NCBI GenBank assembly: GCA_965249745.1
Contig: OZ252252.1
Location: 1,922,001 to 1,986,000 of the forward strand
DNA length: 64,000 nucleotides
DNA from: JANYHH01 sp965249745
GTDB lineage: Bacteria; Deinococcota; Deinococci; Deinococcales; JAAFIG01
Direction: 5' to 3'
Shown here: positions 52,812 to 61,893 of the stretch, one piece after another
Layout of the letters: each line of letters begins with the position of its first letter
Numbering within the stretch: the stretch's first letter is position 1
Position numbers and translations under genes: made by a program
Notes under the pieces: generated by a model
The model's input: only the letters and a program-made list of their open reading frames with translations
What the model was told of the DNA's origin: nothing
The model's database searches: none

Positions 52812-54389
52812 ATGAACAAGCGTCTCGGTGTGGCAGCGGCAACGCTGCTCGGCATGGGCTTCCTGGCGGTGGGCGTGACCGCCCAGAACTCCCGCTCGAG
52901 CACCCTGATTTACGGCGGCGACTGGTCGGGTTTGATCACCCTGGACCCCGGCATGAGTTACGAGTACGCGGGCAGCCTTATCACCAATAACCTGTACGAA
53001 ACCCTGGTCAAATTTGAAGGCACGGACCTGTCCACGTTGAAGCCCAGCATCGCCACTCGCTGGACCGTCAAGGATGCAGGTGACGGCTGGAAGGTCACCT
53101 TCAACCTCCGCAACGAGAAATTCGCCTCGGGGAATCCCGTGACCGCCGACGATGTGGTCTACAGCTTCGACCGCGCGATCGCCCTGAAGGGACCCGGTTC
53201 GTTCCTGTTCACGAGCGTAGCCAATATGAAAGTTGGCAGCACCAAAGCCGTCAACAAGAACACCGTGGAAGTCACACTGCCGAAGACGGCCAGCCCGGCC
53301 GCCTTCCTGAACCTGCTGACCTTCAATATCGGTGGCATTGTGGACAGCCTGATCGTGAAGGCGAATGTGGTCAACAACGATTACGGCGCTGGCTGGTTGA
53401 AACGCAACTCGGCCGGATCGGGACCGTTCGTGCTGAACCGCTGGGACCAGAACCAATCGGTCGTGCTGGATGCCAACCCGCAATCCAGACTCGTCCCAAA
53501 ACTGTCTCGAGTCATCCTGCGCGAGATGAAAGAAGCCAACACGCAAAAAATTGCCTTGGAGAGCGGCGAGATTGATATTGCCGACAACCTGACCCCGGAC
53601 ATGGTCAAGGTCAAACTGGCTGATTCAAAGTTTAATGTCTACAAGGCGGACTCACTGAACTTGCAGTACCTGGGCATGAATGTCGGACCCGACTCCCCGT
53701 TCAAAGACCCTAGGGTCCGGCAGGCCGTGCGGTACGCGCTCGATCAGGATGGGATCATCAATGGGCTGGCCGGAGGCAACGCCCGCAAAGTCCAGACGAT
53801 CATCCCGGCCGGACTGTTTGGTTTCAACCCGGCCACGCCGTACAACTTGGACCTCGAGAAAGCCAAGGGTTTGCTGAAGGCGGCCGGAAAAGACGGTGGT
53901 TTCGAGTTCGACATGCTCACCCCCCAGGGCGCGTGCCTGGCCGGAATTCCCTGCGCCGATTTGGCGGCAAAGATTCAATCCGACCTCTCCAAGATTGGGT
54001 TGAAAGTCAACGTCAAACAGCTCGTGGATTCCGAACTCTACCCGCTCTACCGCGCTCAGAAAGCCACGATGGTGCTCGTGGACTGGTCACCAGACTTCCC
54101 AGATCCCGACGGGAACGCCACCCCAATGAGTGACTTCGGCGCGAAGAGTTTAGCCTGGCGCAACCAGTGGAACAATCCGACCGCCGGGAAGCTGGCGCAG
54201 CAGGCGGCTCTGGAACCCAACGCCACAAAGCGCGCCGCGCTGTACAAGCAACTGACCGAGCTGCAACTGGACGATGGCCCGTTTGCGATTCTGTTCCAAC
54301 CGACCGTCTCGGTGACACTCGCCAAAACCGTCAAGGGTTACGTCAGAAATGCCCAGAATCAGATTCGCTTTGAGAACCTCTCCAAGTAA
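52812..54389 (+). CDS. Peptide ABC transporter substrate-binding protein (family 5), first copy
   Basis: A 525-residue DppA/OppA-type binding protein. The signal peptide MNKRLGVAAATLLGMGFLAV to VTAQ precedes TLIYGGDWSGLITLDPGMSY. Family blocks are NLYETLVKFEG, VTADDVVYSFDRAIALKGPG, PDSPFKDPRVRQAVRYALDQ and DWSPDFPDPDGNATPM. A Cys pair (GACLAGIPC) may form a disulfide. The ATG follows AGAGGAGAACCT; an earlier in-frame start at 52752 has no signal sequence. A close paralogue follows immediately. Likely ligands are peptides or muropeptides, given the RpiR regulator, but this is inference. Confidence 0.92.
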   Translation: MNKRLGVAAATLLGMGFLAVGVTAQNSRSSTLIYGGDWSGLITLDPGMSYEYAGSLITNNLYETLVKFEGTDLSTLKPSIATRWTVKDAGDGWKVTFNLRNEKFASGNPVTADDVVYSFDRAIALKGPGSFLFTSVANMKVGSTKAVNKNTVEVTLPKTASPAAFLNLLTFNIGGIVDSLIVKANVVNNDYGAGWLKRNSAGSGPFVLNRWDQNQSVVLDANPQSRLVPKLSRVILREMKEANTQKIALESGEIDIADNLTPDMVKVKLADSKFNVYKADSLNLQYLGMNVGPDSPFKDPRVRQAVRYALDQDGIINGLAGGNARKVQTIIPAGLFGFNPATPYNLDLEKAKGLLKAAGKDGGFEFDMLTPQGACLAGIPCADLAAKIQSDLSKIGLKVNVKQLVDSELYPLYRAQKATMVLVDWSPDFPDPDGNATPMSDFGAKSLAWRNQWNNPTAGKLAQQAALEPNATKRAALYKQLTELQLDDGPFAILFQPTVSVTLAKTVKGYVRNAQNQIRFENLSK

Positions 54390-54480
54390 AGCCTACCCCT
54401 GGGATTGAACCGGTCTCGAGTGTCAAAACCTTGTCAGGCGAAATGGCGTACACTCGAACGGCAGGAATCAGGAGGGGTGT

Positions 54481-56049
54481 ATGCGAAAACGGTTAGGCGC
54501 GGCTATGCTACTGGGCGTCGGTCTACTCGCGGTCGGAGTGGCTCAAAATTCGCGGTCTACGACACTGGTCTACGGTGGTGACTGGTCGGACCTGATCACG
54601 CTGGACCCAGGGGCCAGTTACGAGTTCTCGGGCGGTTTGGTCGCCGACAACCTGTACGAAACCCTGGTCAAATTCGAGGGCGAGGACCTGTCCACGTTGA
54701 AGCCCAGCATCGCCACGCGTTGGACCGTCAAGGATGCAGGTGACGGCTGGAAGGTCACCTTCAACCTCCGCAACGAGAAGTTTGCTTCGGGGAATCCCGT
54801 GACCGCCGACGATGTGGTCTACAGCTTCGATCGTGCGATCGCCCTGAAGGGGAACGGTTCGTTCCTGTTCACCGATGTGGCTAACATGAAAGTTGGTAGC
54901 ACCAAAGCCGTCAATAAGAACACCGTGGAGGTGACGCTGCCGAAGACGGCCAGCCCGGCCGCCTTCCTGAATTTGCTGACCTTTAACATCGGTGGCATCG
55001 TGGACAGCGTGGAAGTCAAGAAGCACGTCACCAACAACGATTACGGCACCGCCTGGCTGAAGGATCACTCGGCCGGATCGGGCGCGTACACGCTGAACCG
55101 TTGGGATCAGAGCCAGCAGGTCGTGCTAGACGCGAACCCGCAATCCAGACTGCTGCCGAAGCTAACTCGAGTCATCCTGCGCGAGATGAAGGAAGCCAAC
55201 ACGCAGAAGATTGCGTTGGAGAGCGGCGAGATTGACATCGCGGAGAACCTGACGCCCGACATGGTCGTGGCCAAGTCCAAGGACGCCAAGTTCACCGTCT
55301 ACAAGGCGGACTCCTCGCGCTTGCAGTACCTGGGCATGAACGCTGGACCCGATAGCCCCTTCAAGGACGCACGCGTGCGTCAGGCGGTGCGTTGGGCGAT
55401 AGACCAGGACGGCATCGTCAATGACCTGGCTGGTGGCAACGCCCGGAAGATTCAAACGATTATTCCTGCTGGTCTGTTCGGGTACAATCCGGCGACGCCC
55501 TACAAGGTGGACGTGGAGAAAGCCAAGGCGCTGCTGAAAGCCGCTGGCAAGGACGGTGGCTTCGAGTTCGAGTTCCTGATCGGGACAGGGTCGTGCGGCG
55601 CGGGTATCTCCTGCTCCGACCTGGCCGCGAAAATCCAGTCTGACCTCGCCAAGATTGGCTTGAAAGCCAACATCAAACAGATCGTGCAATCCGAGCAACT
55701 GAAAATCTACCGCGCCCAGAAAGCCCAGATGGTCTTACTGGCGTGGAGTCCCGATTTTCCAGATCCCGACGGCAACGCCACCCCGATGAGCGATTATGGG
55801 GCGAAGAGCCTCGCGTGGCGCAACGTCTGGCAGAACGACGCCGCTGGAAAGCTGGCGCAGCAAGCGGCCCTGGAAACGAACGCCACGAAGCGCGCCGCGC
55901 TCTACAAGCAACTGACCGAGCTGCAACTGGACGACGGTCCGTTCGCCATCCTGTACCAGCCGAAGGTTCCGCTCGTCCTGGCGAAAAACGTGCTGGGTTA
56001 CGCCCGGAACGCGCAGGGCCAGGTTCGCTTCGAGAAGCTCTCCAAGTAA
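54481..56049 (+). CDS. Peptide ABC transporter substrate-binding protein (family 5), second copy
   Basis: A 522-residue tandem paralogue of the preceding gene with long identical runs (for example PSIATRWTVKDAGDGWKVTF and NKNTVEVTLPKTASPAAFLN). Differences cluster in probable ligand-facing segments such as FLIGTGSCGAGISCSDLAAK against the corresponding segment of copy one, and VEVKKHVTNNDYGTAWLKDH. It has its own AGGAGGGG ribosome site and TACACT box upstream. It carries only one CTCGAG against three in the first copy, with one position shared. A strong stem-loop follows the stop. Confidence 0.92.
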   Translation: MRKRLGAAMLLGVGLLAVGVAQNSRSTTLVYGGDWSDLITLDPGASYEFSGGLVADNLYETLVKFEGEDLSTLKPSIATRWTVKDAGDGWKVTFNLRNEKFASGNPVTADDVVYSFDRAIALKGNGSFLFTDVANMKVGSTKAVNKNTVEVTLPKTASPAAFLNLLTFNIGGIVDSVEVKKHVTNNDYGTAWLKDHSAGSGAYTLNRWDQSQQVVLDANPQSRLLPKLTRVILREMKEANTQKIALESGEIDIAENLTPDMVVAKSKDAKFTVYKADSSRLQYLGMNAGPDSPFKDARVRQAVRWAIDQDGIVNDLAGGNARKIQTIIPAGLFGYNPATPYKVDVEKAKALLKAAGKDGGFEFEFLIGTGSCGAGISCSDLAAKIQSDLAKIGLKANIKQIVQSEQLKIYRAQKAQMVLLAWSPDFPDPDGNATPMSDYGAKSLAWRNVWQNDAAGKLAQQAALETNATKRAALYKQLTELQLDDGPFAILYQPKVPLVLAKNVLGYARNAQGQVRFEKLSK

Positions 56050-56062
56050 GGTCGTCACTCAG

Positions 56063-56090
56063 GTGGGAGCGAGGCGCAACTCGCTCCCAC
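56063..56090 (+). terminator. Perfect stem-loop between binding-protein and permease genes
   Basis: GTGGGAGCGAG (56063-56073) pairs with CTCGCTCCCAC (56080-56090) over a 6-base loop. No T-run follows. The position is equivalent to the hairpins after the binding-protein genes of the other two importers here. Confidence 0.7.
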
Positions 56091-56168
56091 TGTATAGATA
56101 CCGTTCAGATGTTGATGCCCGCTCGAGCCAGCCCGTTTTTAGGCTCGAAGACAGAAAACAAACTAGAG

Positions 56169-57176
56169 ATGCTAAATTACATTGTCAAACGCTTATTTTT
56201 CGTGCTGTTCGTCGTCTGGGGCGTGACCCTGGCGACGTTTTTTATCTCGCAGGTGATTCCCGGCGATCCGGCGCTGGCAGCCTTGGGCGATCACGCCAGC
56301 GAGGAGATGATCGCGGAGTTCAGGCAAAAGAACGGGTTGAACGATCCGGTCTACCAGCAGTATTTTCAGTACGTCTCGAGGTTAGCGCGAGGCGATCTGG
56401 GAACCAGCCTGCGCACCGGGCGTCCGATTCTGAACGATCTGCGCGACTTCTTTCCGGGCACGATCGAACTCTCGTTCGCGGCACTCCTCATCGCGGCACT
56501 GCTCGGGATTCCGGCGGGGATTCTCGCGGCGCTAAAGCAAAACCAGCTTCCAGACCTGCTGGTGCGCCTGCTGGCGCTTCTTGGCGGTGCGACGCCGATT
56601 TACTGGCTGGCAATTCTGCTGTTGGAATTCTTGCACAACCAGTTGCACTTGCTGCCCGGCCCCGGACGCTTGGACGCGTACCTGCTGGCTCCCGCTCGAG
56701 TCACAGGCCTGGTCGGGATAGATGCGCTCTTGGCGGGGGACTTGCAGGTCTTCGGGGACAGTCTGCTCCACCTGATCCTGCCCGCCTTTGTGCTCGGCGC
56801 GTTCAGTGCTGCGCTGCTGGCCCGCATGACGCGGGCCGCGATGCTCGAGGTGATGAGTCAGGATTTCATTCGTACCGCCCGCGCCAAAGGTGTCAGCGGC
56901 AACAGCGTGGTCGTGAAGCACGCGCTCCGAAACGCCTTCCTGCCAGTCGTTACAGTGCTCGGCGGGGTGCTGGGCGGCTTGCTGTCCGGCGCGGTACTGA
57001 CTGAGACGATCTTCAGTTGGCCCGGCGTCGGGAATTACGCGACTAACGCCGCAATCAGCTTGGACTTTCCAGCCGTGATGGGCGTGACGCTACTGGCCGG
57101 GGTCGCCTACGCGCTGATTAACCTGTTGACGGATTTGCTGTACGCGACCCTAGACCCGAGGATTTCCTATGGTTGA
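56169..57176 (+). CDS. Peptide ABC transporter permease, DppB type
   Basis: A 335-residue permease. The N-terminal MLNYIVKRLFFVLFVVWGVT and VIPGDPALAALG are standard for DppB/OppB. The EAA-loop region is FIRTARAKGVSGNSVVVKHA and the C-terminus ends DLLYATLDPRISYG. Six helices are predicted. The ATG at 56169 has only a weak ribosome site. It overlaps the dppC-type gene by 8 bases. Confidence 0.93.
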   Translation: MLNYIVKRLFFVLFVVWGVTLATFFISQVIPGDPALAALGDHASEEMIAEFRQKNGLNDPVYQQYFQYVSRLARGDLGTSLRTGRPILNDLRDFFPGTIELSFAALLIAALLGIPAGILAALKQNQLPDLLVRLLALLGGATPIYWLAILLLEFLHNQLHLLPGPGRLDAYLLAPARVTGLVGIDALLAGDLQVFGDSLLHLILPAFVLGAFSAALLARMTRAAMLEVMSQDFIRTARAKGVSGNSVVVKHALRNAFLPVVTVLGGVLGGLLSGAVLTETIFSWPGVGNYATNAAISLDFPAVMGVTLLAGVAYALINLLTDLLYATLDPRISYG

Positions 57177-58032
57177 AGCCGTTGCCACAGGTTCCCCTCG
57201 AGTCGCCTCGAAGGCCGTGCGGCGCTTCTGGCGCAACCCCGCCTCAATTTTAGGGATCGTGCTGCTGGTGGTGCTTGTGGTGGTCGCCGTGACAGCGAAT
57301 CTGATCTCACCCGACCCGATCGCTCAAGACTTGTCAGGGCGGTTGCTGCCCCCCTCGAGCCAGCACTTCCTGGGAACCGATCAGCTCGGGCGCGAGGTCT
57401 GGGGGCGGGTGGCGCACGGCGCGATCATTTCGCTGCAAATCGGCGTGTTCGTGACGCTGCTGTCCGTCGTGACCGGGGTGCTAGTCGGGTTGTTAGCGGG
57501 CAGCCTCGGCGGAGCCTGGGATAACATCCTGATGCGTCTGACCGATATTTTCTTCGCCTTCCCGAGCTTGATTCTGGCGATGGCGATTGCGGCCGCGCTG
57601 GGGCCGAACCTGACGAACACGATCATCGCGGTCGCCGTGGTGAGCTGGCCCAGTTACGCCCGGCTGGTGCGCGCCCAGGTCCTGACGATCCGCGAGCGCG
57701 AATTTGTGGAGGCCGCCCGAGCGCTCGGCACGCCTCAGCTCAGCATCGCGCTGCGTCACCTGTTGCCGAACACGCTCACCCCGGTGCTGATTCAAGCCAG
57801 CTTCGATGTTGGACAGGCGATCCTGGTCGCCTCCGGCTTATCGTTCATCGGTTTCGGGGCGCAACCGCCGACCCCCGAGTGGGGCGCAATGGTCAGCGAA
57901 ACCCGGAATTTCATCAGCGAAGCGCCGTGGGCCAGTTCAGCCCCGGCGATAGCGATTCTGATTTCTGTCTTGGCGTTCAATCTGGTCGGGGACGGCTTAC
58001 GCGACGCGCTCGATCCGCGCAACAACCGCTGA
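57169..58032 (+). CDS. Peptide ABC transporter permease, DppC type
   Basis: A 287-residue permease with the DppC/OppC layout: RFWRNPASILGIVLLVVLVV, LGTDQLGREVWGRVAHGAII, EFVEAARALGTPQLSIALRH (EAA loop) and a C-terminal LVGDGLRDALDPRNNR. It completes the membrane part of the importer. The expected dppD/dppF ATPases do not follow; lipA is next, under its own promoter. ATPases must come from another locus. Confidence 0.93.
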   Translation: MVEAVATGSPRVASKAVRRFWRNPASILGIVLLVVLVVVAVTANLISPDPIAQDLSGRLLPPSSQHFLGTDQLGREVWGRVAHGAIISLQIGVFVTLLSVVTGVLVGLLAGSLGGAWDNILMRLTDIFFAFPSLILAMAIAAALGPNLTNTIIAVAVVSWPSYARLVRAQVLTIREREFVEAARALGTPQLSIALRHLLPNTLTPVLIQASFDVGQAILVASGLSFIGFGAQPPTPEWGAMVSETRNFISEAPWASSAPAIAILISVLAFNLVGDGLRDALDPRNNR

Positions 58033-58211
58033 CTGGCTCGAGCGCAGCGGTTGATCTACTCGAGATGGGCGATTCGCGCCTCTCGAACTCCTAGCTGCAA
58101 CGTAGAGAGAAGTTCGGGGTGTGCTCCGTGAAACAACGCAGGAGTTGTCACCGAATAGCTTCGACTCCAGGGATTGTTCTTTGCCATGCCGCCGCTCGCC
58201 CTGAGACGCTT

Positions 58212-58217
58212 TAGAAT
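58212..58217 (+). promoter_or_regulatory. Candidate -10 box of leaderless lipA mRNA
   Basis: TAGAAT ends 7 bases before the lipA ATG. The spacer before it (58033-58211) holds no gene and shows no convincing -35 hexamer. Confidence 0.45.
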
Positions 58218-58224
58218 ATGCCGC

Positions 58225-59160
58225 ATGATTAAGCCCGCCAGGGAGTACGATTTTCCCGTCGTCAAGGACGGCGTTCGCCTCCGGGACGCGCCCCCCAGCC
58301 CGCGCGAACGCAAACCCGAGTGGTTGAAGGTGGCCCTGCCCAGCGGGATCGGCTATAAAAGTATCAAGGACATCGTGGACACGCACGGTCTGGCAACCGT
58401 CTGCCAGGAGGCGATGTGTCCGAACATCGCCGAGTGCTGGGCGGCGGGGACCGCTACCTTCATGCTGATGGGGAGCGTCTGCACTCGAGCCTGCAAGTTC
58501 TGCGCCGTCAACACCGGCAACCCGCAGAGCAGGCTAGACCCGTTTGAACCCGATCAGATCGCGGACGCGGTGGACAAGATGGGTTTGAAGTATGTGGTGC
58601 TCACCAGCGTGGACCGCGATGACCTGCCCGACGGCGGGGCGGCGCATTTCGCTCGCACGGTTCGCGCCATCAAAGCTCGAGTTCCGGGCGCGAAGGTCGA
58701 AGCCCTGACCCCGGATTTCGGTGGCAACCTCACGAGCGTCGCGGCGGTCGTCCACAGCGGTATCGAGGTTTACGCGCAGAACTTGGAGACTGTCCGCCGA
58801 CTGACCCATCCGGTGCGCGACAGCCGAGCCGGGTACGATCAGACATTGCGCGTGCTGGTGGGTGCCAAGACGATCAAGCCGGAGATCATCACCAAGACCA
58901 GCCTGATGCTCGGGTTGGGTGAGACCAGGGCTGAGATCCTGGAGACGATGCGGGATTTACGCGCCGCCAACGTGGACATCGTGACCTTCGGGCAGTACCT
59001 GCGCCCGACCCGCAATCACTTGCCGGTCGAGCGCTACGTCACCCCAGAGGAATTCCAGGAGATTCGGCTTCAAGGCATGGACTTAGGCTTTATGGAGGTC
59101 GTGTCCGGTGCGCTGGTACGCTCGAGCTACCGGGCGGAGCAGGTCTGGCAGGGCAAGTGA
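58225..59160 (+). CDS. lipA: Lipoyl synthase
   Basis: A radical-SAM enzyme that inserts two sulfurs into octanoyl groups of 2-oxoacid dehydrogenases and GcvH. 311 residues. The auxiliary-cluster Cys set is in VCQEAMCPNIAECWAAGTAT, the radical-SAM CxxxCxxC is SVCTRACKFCAVNTG, and TFGQYLRPTRNHLPVERYV and a C-terminal RSSYRAEQ are typical. The start ATG at 58225 gives the family N-terminus MIKPAREYDFPVV. TAGAAT (58212-58217) lies 7 bases before it, so a leaderless mRNA is likely. No lipB is adjacent. Confidence 0.96.
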   Translation: MIKPAREYDFPVVKDGVRLRDAPPSPRERKPEWLKVALPSGIGYKSIKDIVDTHGLATVCQEAMCPNIAECWAAGTATFMLMGSVCTRACKFCAVNTGNPQSRLDPFEPDQIADAVDKMGLKYVVLTSVDRDDLPDGGAAHFARTVRAIKARVPGAKVEALTPDFGGNLTSVAAVVHSGIEVYAQNLETVRRLTHPVRDSRAGYDQTLRVLVGAKTIKPEIITKTSLMLGLGETRAEILETMRDLRAANVDIVTFGQYLRPTRNHLPVERYVTPEEFQEIRLQGMDLGFMEVVSGALVRSSYRAEQVWQGK

Positions 59161-59317
59161 TGCTTTGTTTCTGATCTGATCGCCCGGTCACTGCCGCTTT
59201 TGGGAACCTAGAGACAGCGGACGACTCGAGGTTCCGGTATCAGGTTGGCTTCAAACCGGGCGGCTTGGCCGGGCGTCCGACAATTGCCTGGGGGCGCAGT
59301 CGGTAGAATCTTCGGTG

Positions 59318-60430
59318 ATGAAGTGGATTCGTAGCCTGCTGGCTCTCCTGTTGTTCTCCGTGGTGGCGACCGCACAAACCGCGTCACCGCCCGCCCCCGC
59401 CCCGGATGTAGCGGCTGACGCCGCCGCCGACCAGACCGTGCAGCAGTGGCTGGCGGGCAAGTTCAAACCTGCGGAAGCGAAGCCCACCGATGCGACCGAT
59501 CCGAACGCGGTCATCAGCCAGCAACTCGAGGCGGTGCTGGGTCAGTTGCGGTTCGCGCCCGCCCCGAAGGATGCGCGGGTCAGCTTCAAGCTCCGCAGGC
59601 TGGAATCGGCGAATGCCTCGAAACGCGTTTACAGCTACCCGATCACCTCGCCAACGACCGACGACGCGCAGCTCACGGTTTCGCTGACCAAAACTGCGAC
59701 CGGCTGGAAGGCTTCGGCCGTGACCTTCGGGGCGCAATCCTCGAGCATTCCGGATTTCGTCAAGACCGACTGGGGCGGCTGGCTATTCGCGGCGCTGTCG
59801 GCGGCGCTCTTGTACGCCTGCATCGCGCCGACTTTCTGGCGCAAAGCGTTGGAAACGAGCGTCCAGTCAGTCAAAACTTACCGGCGCGTGTTCATTGTGG
59901 CCAACGTTTTGCTGTACGGCATGTACGCCCTGGGCACGCTCGGTGGGCTGGCCAACCCCGCGTTGGTGCGAACCTTGACGGAATTTTTCAGCGCGGTCCT
60001 GACCAGCAACGGCGTGGCGGAACTGACCCAGGGCAGCGTCTCGAGCGCCGCGTTCGGGATTGCGCTGAACAACTTACGCGCCGGAATCCTGTTCGCATCG
60101 TTCATCCCCGGCAGTTTCTTCGCGGTTCCGGCGTACCTGATTAACGGTTTTCAATTCTGGTTTTACGGGATCGCCCTGGCTCCGGTCGGTGGGACGCCCA
60201 TCGGAGCCTGGCTGCTGCACATCCCGACGATCATCTTGGAGCTTCAGGCGTACATCTTCGTCGTCGCCTCGAGCGGCGTGATGCTGGTGCGTATCCTCGG
60301 GAAGACACCGTTTCTGACCGCTTGGCGCGATTATGTGCGCTGCCTGCCGCTGGCGGTCAGTATTTTGGTGCTGGCCGCCTGGTACGAGGCCTTCGAGATC
60401 ATCGTTCTCATTCCGGCGCTGTTCAGATAA
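59318..60430 (+). CDS. Membrane protein with C-terminal SpoIIM-like domain
   Basis: A 370-residue protein. The signal peptide MKWIRSLLALLLFSVVATAQ is followed by an Ala/Pro-rich linker, a soluble extracytoplasmic domain (about 50-150) and then about six helices from residue 155. The helical part matches SpoIIM/DUF95 proteins: NNLRAGILFASFIPGSFFAV, GGTPIGAWLLHIPTIILELQ and AYIFVVASSGVML. The fusion of a secreted domain to SpoIIM is unusual. This is not a sporulation marker, since the family is widespread. TAGAAT (59304-59309) ends 8 bases before the ATG at 59318. The next gene starts 4 bases after the stop. Confidence 0.75.
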   Translation: MKWIRSLLALLLFSVVATAQTASPPAPAPDVAADAAADQTVQQWLAGKFKPAEAKPTDATDPNAVISQQLEAVLGQLRFAPAPKDARVSFKLRRLESANASKRVYSYPITSPTTDDAQLTVSLTKTATGWKASAVTFGAQSSSIPDFVKTDWGGWLFAALSAALLYACIAPTFWRKALETSVQSVKTYRRVFIVANVLLYGMYALGTLGGLANPALVRTLTEFFSAVLTSNGVAELTQGSVSSAAFGIALNNLRAGILFASFIPGSFFAVPAYLINGFQFWFYGIALAPVGGTPIGAWLLHIPTIILELQAYIFVVASSGVMLVRILGKTPFLTAWRDYVRCLPLAVSILVLAAWYEAFEIIVLIPALFR

Positions 60431-60434
60431 ATTT

Positions 60435-61082
60435 GTGACCGACCCAGAATCAAATCGCTCGAGACAAGCTTGGAAACGCCGAGCCAGAGCATGGGTTTTG
60501 CGCGGGGTGGTCGCTGTTGGCTTGCCACTGCTGATTTTGTACGCCAGCGCCCTGGTCTGGATCGGCGCGAACGTCGAGCGTGACAACTCACCCGCCGCGA
60601 GCGACGCCGCGATTGTCCTCGGGGCGCACGCGTTTTACAACGGCGTCTGGAATCCCTGCCTCGTCTCGAGGGTGCGGCAGGGCGTGCGACTGTTGCAGGG
60701 CGGCAGGGTGAGGAGGCTGGTGCTGTCCGGCGGTGTGGACCGAGAGGACGGCGTCGTGGAAGCCGACGCCATGCGGCAGATAGCGCTCCAGTTCGGGGCT
60801 GCGCCGAATAGGTTGCTGCTGGAAACGCGCAGCACTAGCACCGCCGAGAACCTGAGATTCTCGAGCCTCATCATGCGTGCGTCGGGCTTACGAAGGGTCG
60901 TGATTGTCTCCGACCCGTACCACCTCCCGAGAGCCGGGCTGATCGCGCAGAAGCAAGGTTTGGATTACACGCTCTCGCCCGCCCGCGACAGTCCGTGCTG
61001 GACCCGCTGGCGATACCTCGGGGCGTTTTACCTGCGCGAACCGATTGCCATCTTCGAGAACTGGTTGCGCGGTGCGTTGTGA
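60435..61082 (+). CDS. YdcF/SanA-like DUF218 protein
   Basis: A 215-residue protein with one N-terminal membrane helix (LRGVVAVGLPLLILYASALV) and a DUF218 domain: DAAIVLGAHAFYNGVWNPCL, RVRQGVRLLQGGRVRRLVLS, LLETRSTSTAENLRFSSLIM and RRVVIVSDPYHLPRAGLIAQ. Family members act in envelope integrity and possibly lipid-carrier or elongation steps. The GTG at 60435 is only 4 bases after the SpoIIM-like gene, so they are co-transcribed. Confidence 0.87.
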   Translation: MTDPESNRSRQAWKRRARAWVLRGVVAVGLPLLILYASALVWIGANVERDNSPAASDAAIVLGAHAFYNGVWNPCLVSRVRQGVRLLQGGRVRRLVLSGGVDREDGVVEADAMRQIALQFGAAPNRLLLETRSTSTAENLRFSSLIMRASGLRRVVIVSDPYHLPRAGLIAQKQGLDYTLSPARDSPCWTRWRYLGAFYLREPIAIFENWLRGAL

Positions 61083-61109
61083 CCGAACGGCGGTGCTACA
61101 GTCGGGTTA

Positions 61110-61246
61110 TGAACCACCTCAGGTCGCACGGTTTTCGTAGGGGCGAACCGCCGTTCGCCCGGCCACCAACGTTCTTGCTCGAGACATTCCGAACAAACCT
61201 TCTCGAGACGAAGCTCAACGTCAAGGGCTGGCAGGCTCGAGGGTGA
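61110..61246 (+). CDS. Possible 45-codon leaderless ORF upstream of mqnB
   Basis: The ATG at 61110 follows TACAGT by 6 bases, and the ORF ends 7 bases before the mqnB GTG. It encodes MNHLRSHGFRRGEPPFARPP then LETFRTNLLETKLNVKGWQA. The first part is the translation of a palindromic repeat (61137-61160). It could be a leader peptide or an artefact of the repeat. Confidence 0.25.
61137..61160. repeat. REP-like palindrome GTAGGGGCGAAC...GTTCGCCC
   Basis: GTAG precedes GGGCGAAC (61141-61148), which pairs perfectly with GTTCGCCC (61153-61160) over a 4-base loop. GTAGGGGCGA-type palindromes occur as dispersed repeats in many bacteria. The distal CTAC end is missing, so this may be a decayed copy. 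Confidence 0.5.
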
Positions 61247-61253
61247 TGGATTC

Positions 61254-61883
61254 GTGATTCTGATCGTCGTCGCCACGCAACTTGAGGCGGAGCGCTTACC
61301 CGCTCTCTCAAAAGCTCGAGTCATCGTGTCCGGTATCGGTGCGGTCAACGCAGCGCTGGCGACTCAGGCGGCAATCCTCGAGGCGAAGCCGCGATTGGCG
61401 TTGTCGGTAGGCATCGCGGGCGCGTACCCGTGGGGCGGAGCGGGGATCGGTGAGGTCGTCGTCTCGAGCGCCATGATGTATGCGGGACTGGGCGCGGAGG
61501 ACGGTCAGGAATTTCTGGATTTGCACCAACTCGGGTTTCCGTTGACCAATACACCGCTCTACAACGCGCTGCCCGCCGCCTCGAGCGGGCGGGCGTTTTC
61601 CGAGGTCACGGGCGCGAGGTTCGGTGAGATTCTGACCCTGGAAACCGTGACCGGCAGTCAGCGCAGCTTGGAGCGAATCGGCCGTCGCTACCCTGAGGCC
61701 GTTGCCGAGGCGATGGAGGGCGCGGGCGTGGCGCACGCGGCGGCCCTGCACGGCGTTCCGGCTCTGGAGATTCGTGGCATCAGTAACACCGTAGAGGCGT
61801 ACCGCAACCGCGACGCGTGGCGGATCGGTGCGGCTTTGACGGGGCTGCACCGGGCGCTCGAGCGGGGCTGGAGTGTGTTGTGA
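61254..61883 (+). CDS. mqnB: Futalosine hydrolase
   Basis: This enzyme splits futalosine into hypoxanthine and dehypoxanthine futalosine in the alternative menaquinone pathway. A 209-residue nucleosidase/phosphorylase fold: ILIVVATQLEAERLP, LALSVGIAGAYPWGGAGIGE (substrate loop), LETVTGSQ and the family-typical AEAMEGAGVAHAAALHGVPA followed by EIRGISNTVE. The GTG start is preceded by GAGGGTGATGGA. No other mqn gene is visible in this window. Confidence 0.93.
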   Translation: MILIVVATQLEAERLPALSKARVIVSGIGAVNAALATQAAILEAKPRLALSVGIAGAYPWGGAGIGEVVVSSAMMYAGLGAEDGQEFLDLHQLGFPLTNTPLYNALPAASSGRAFSEVTGARFGEILTLETVTGSQRSLERIGRRYPEAVAEAMEGAGVAHAAALHGVPALEIRGISNTVEAYRNRDAWRIGAALTGLHRALERGWSVL

Positions 61884-61893
61884 GGCAATCAAC

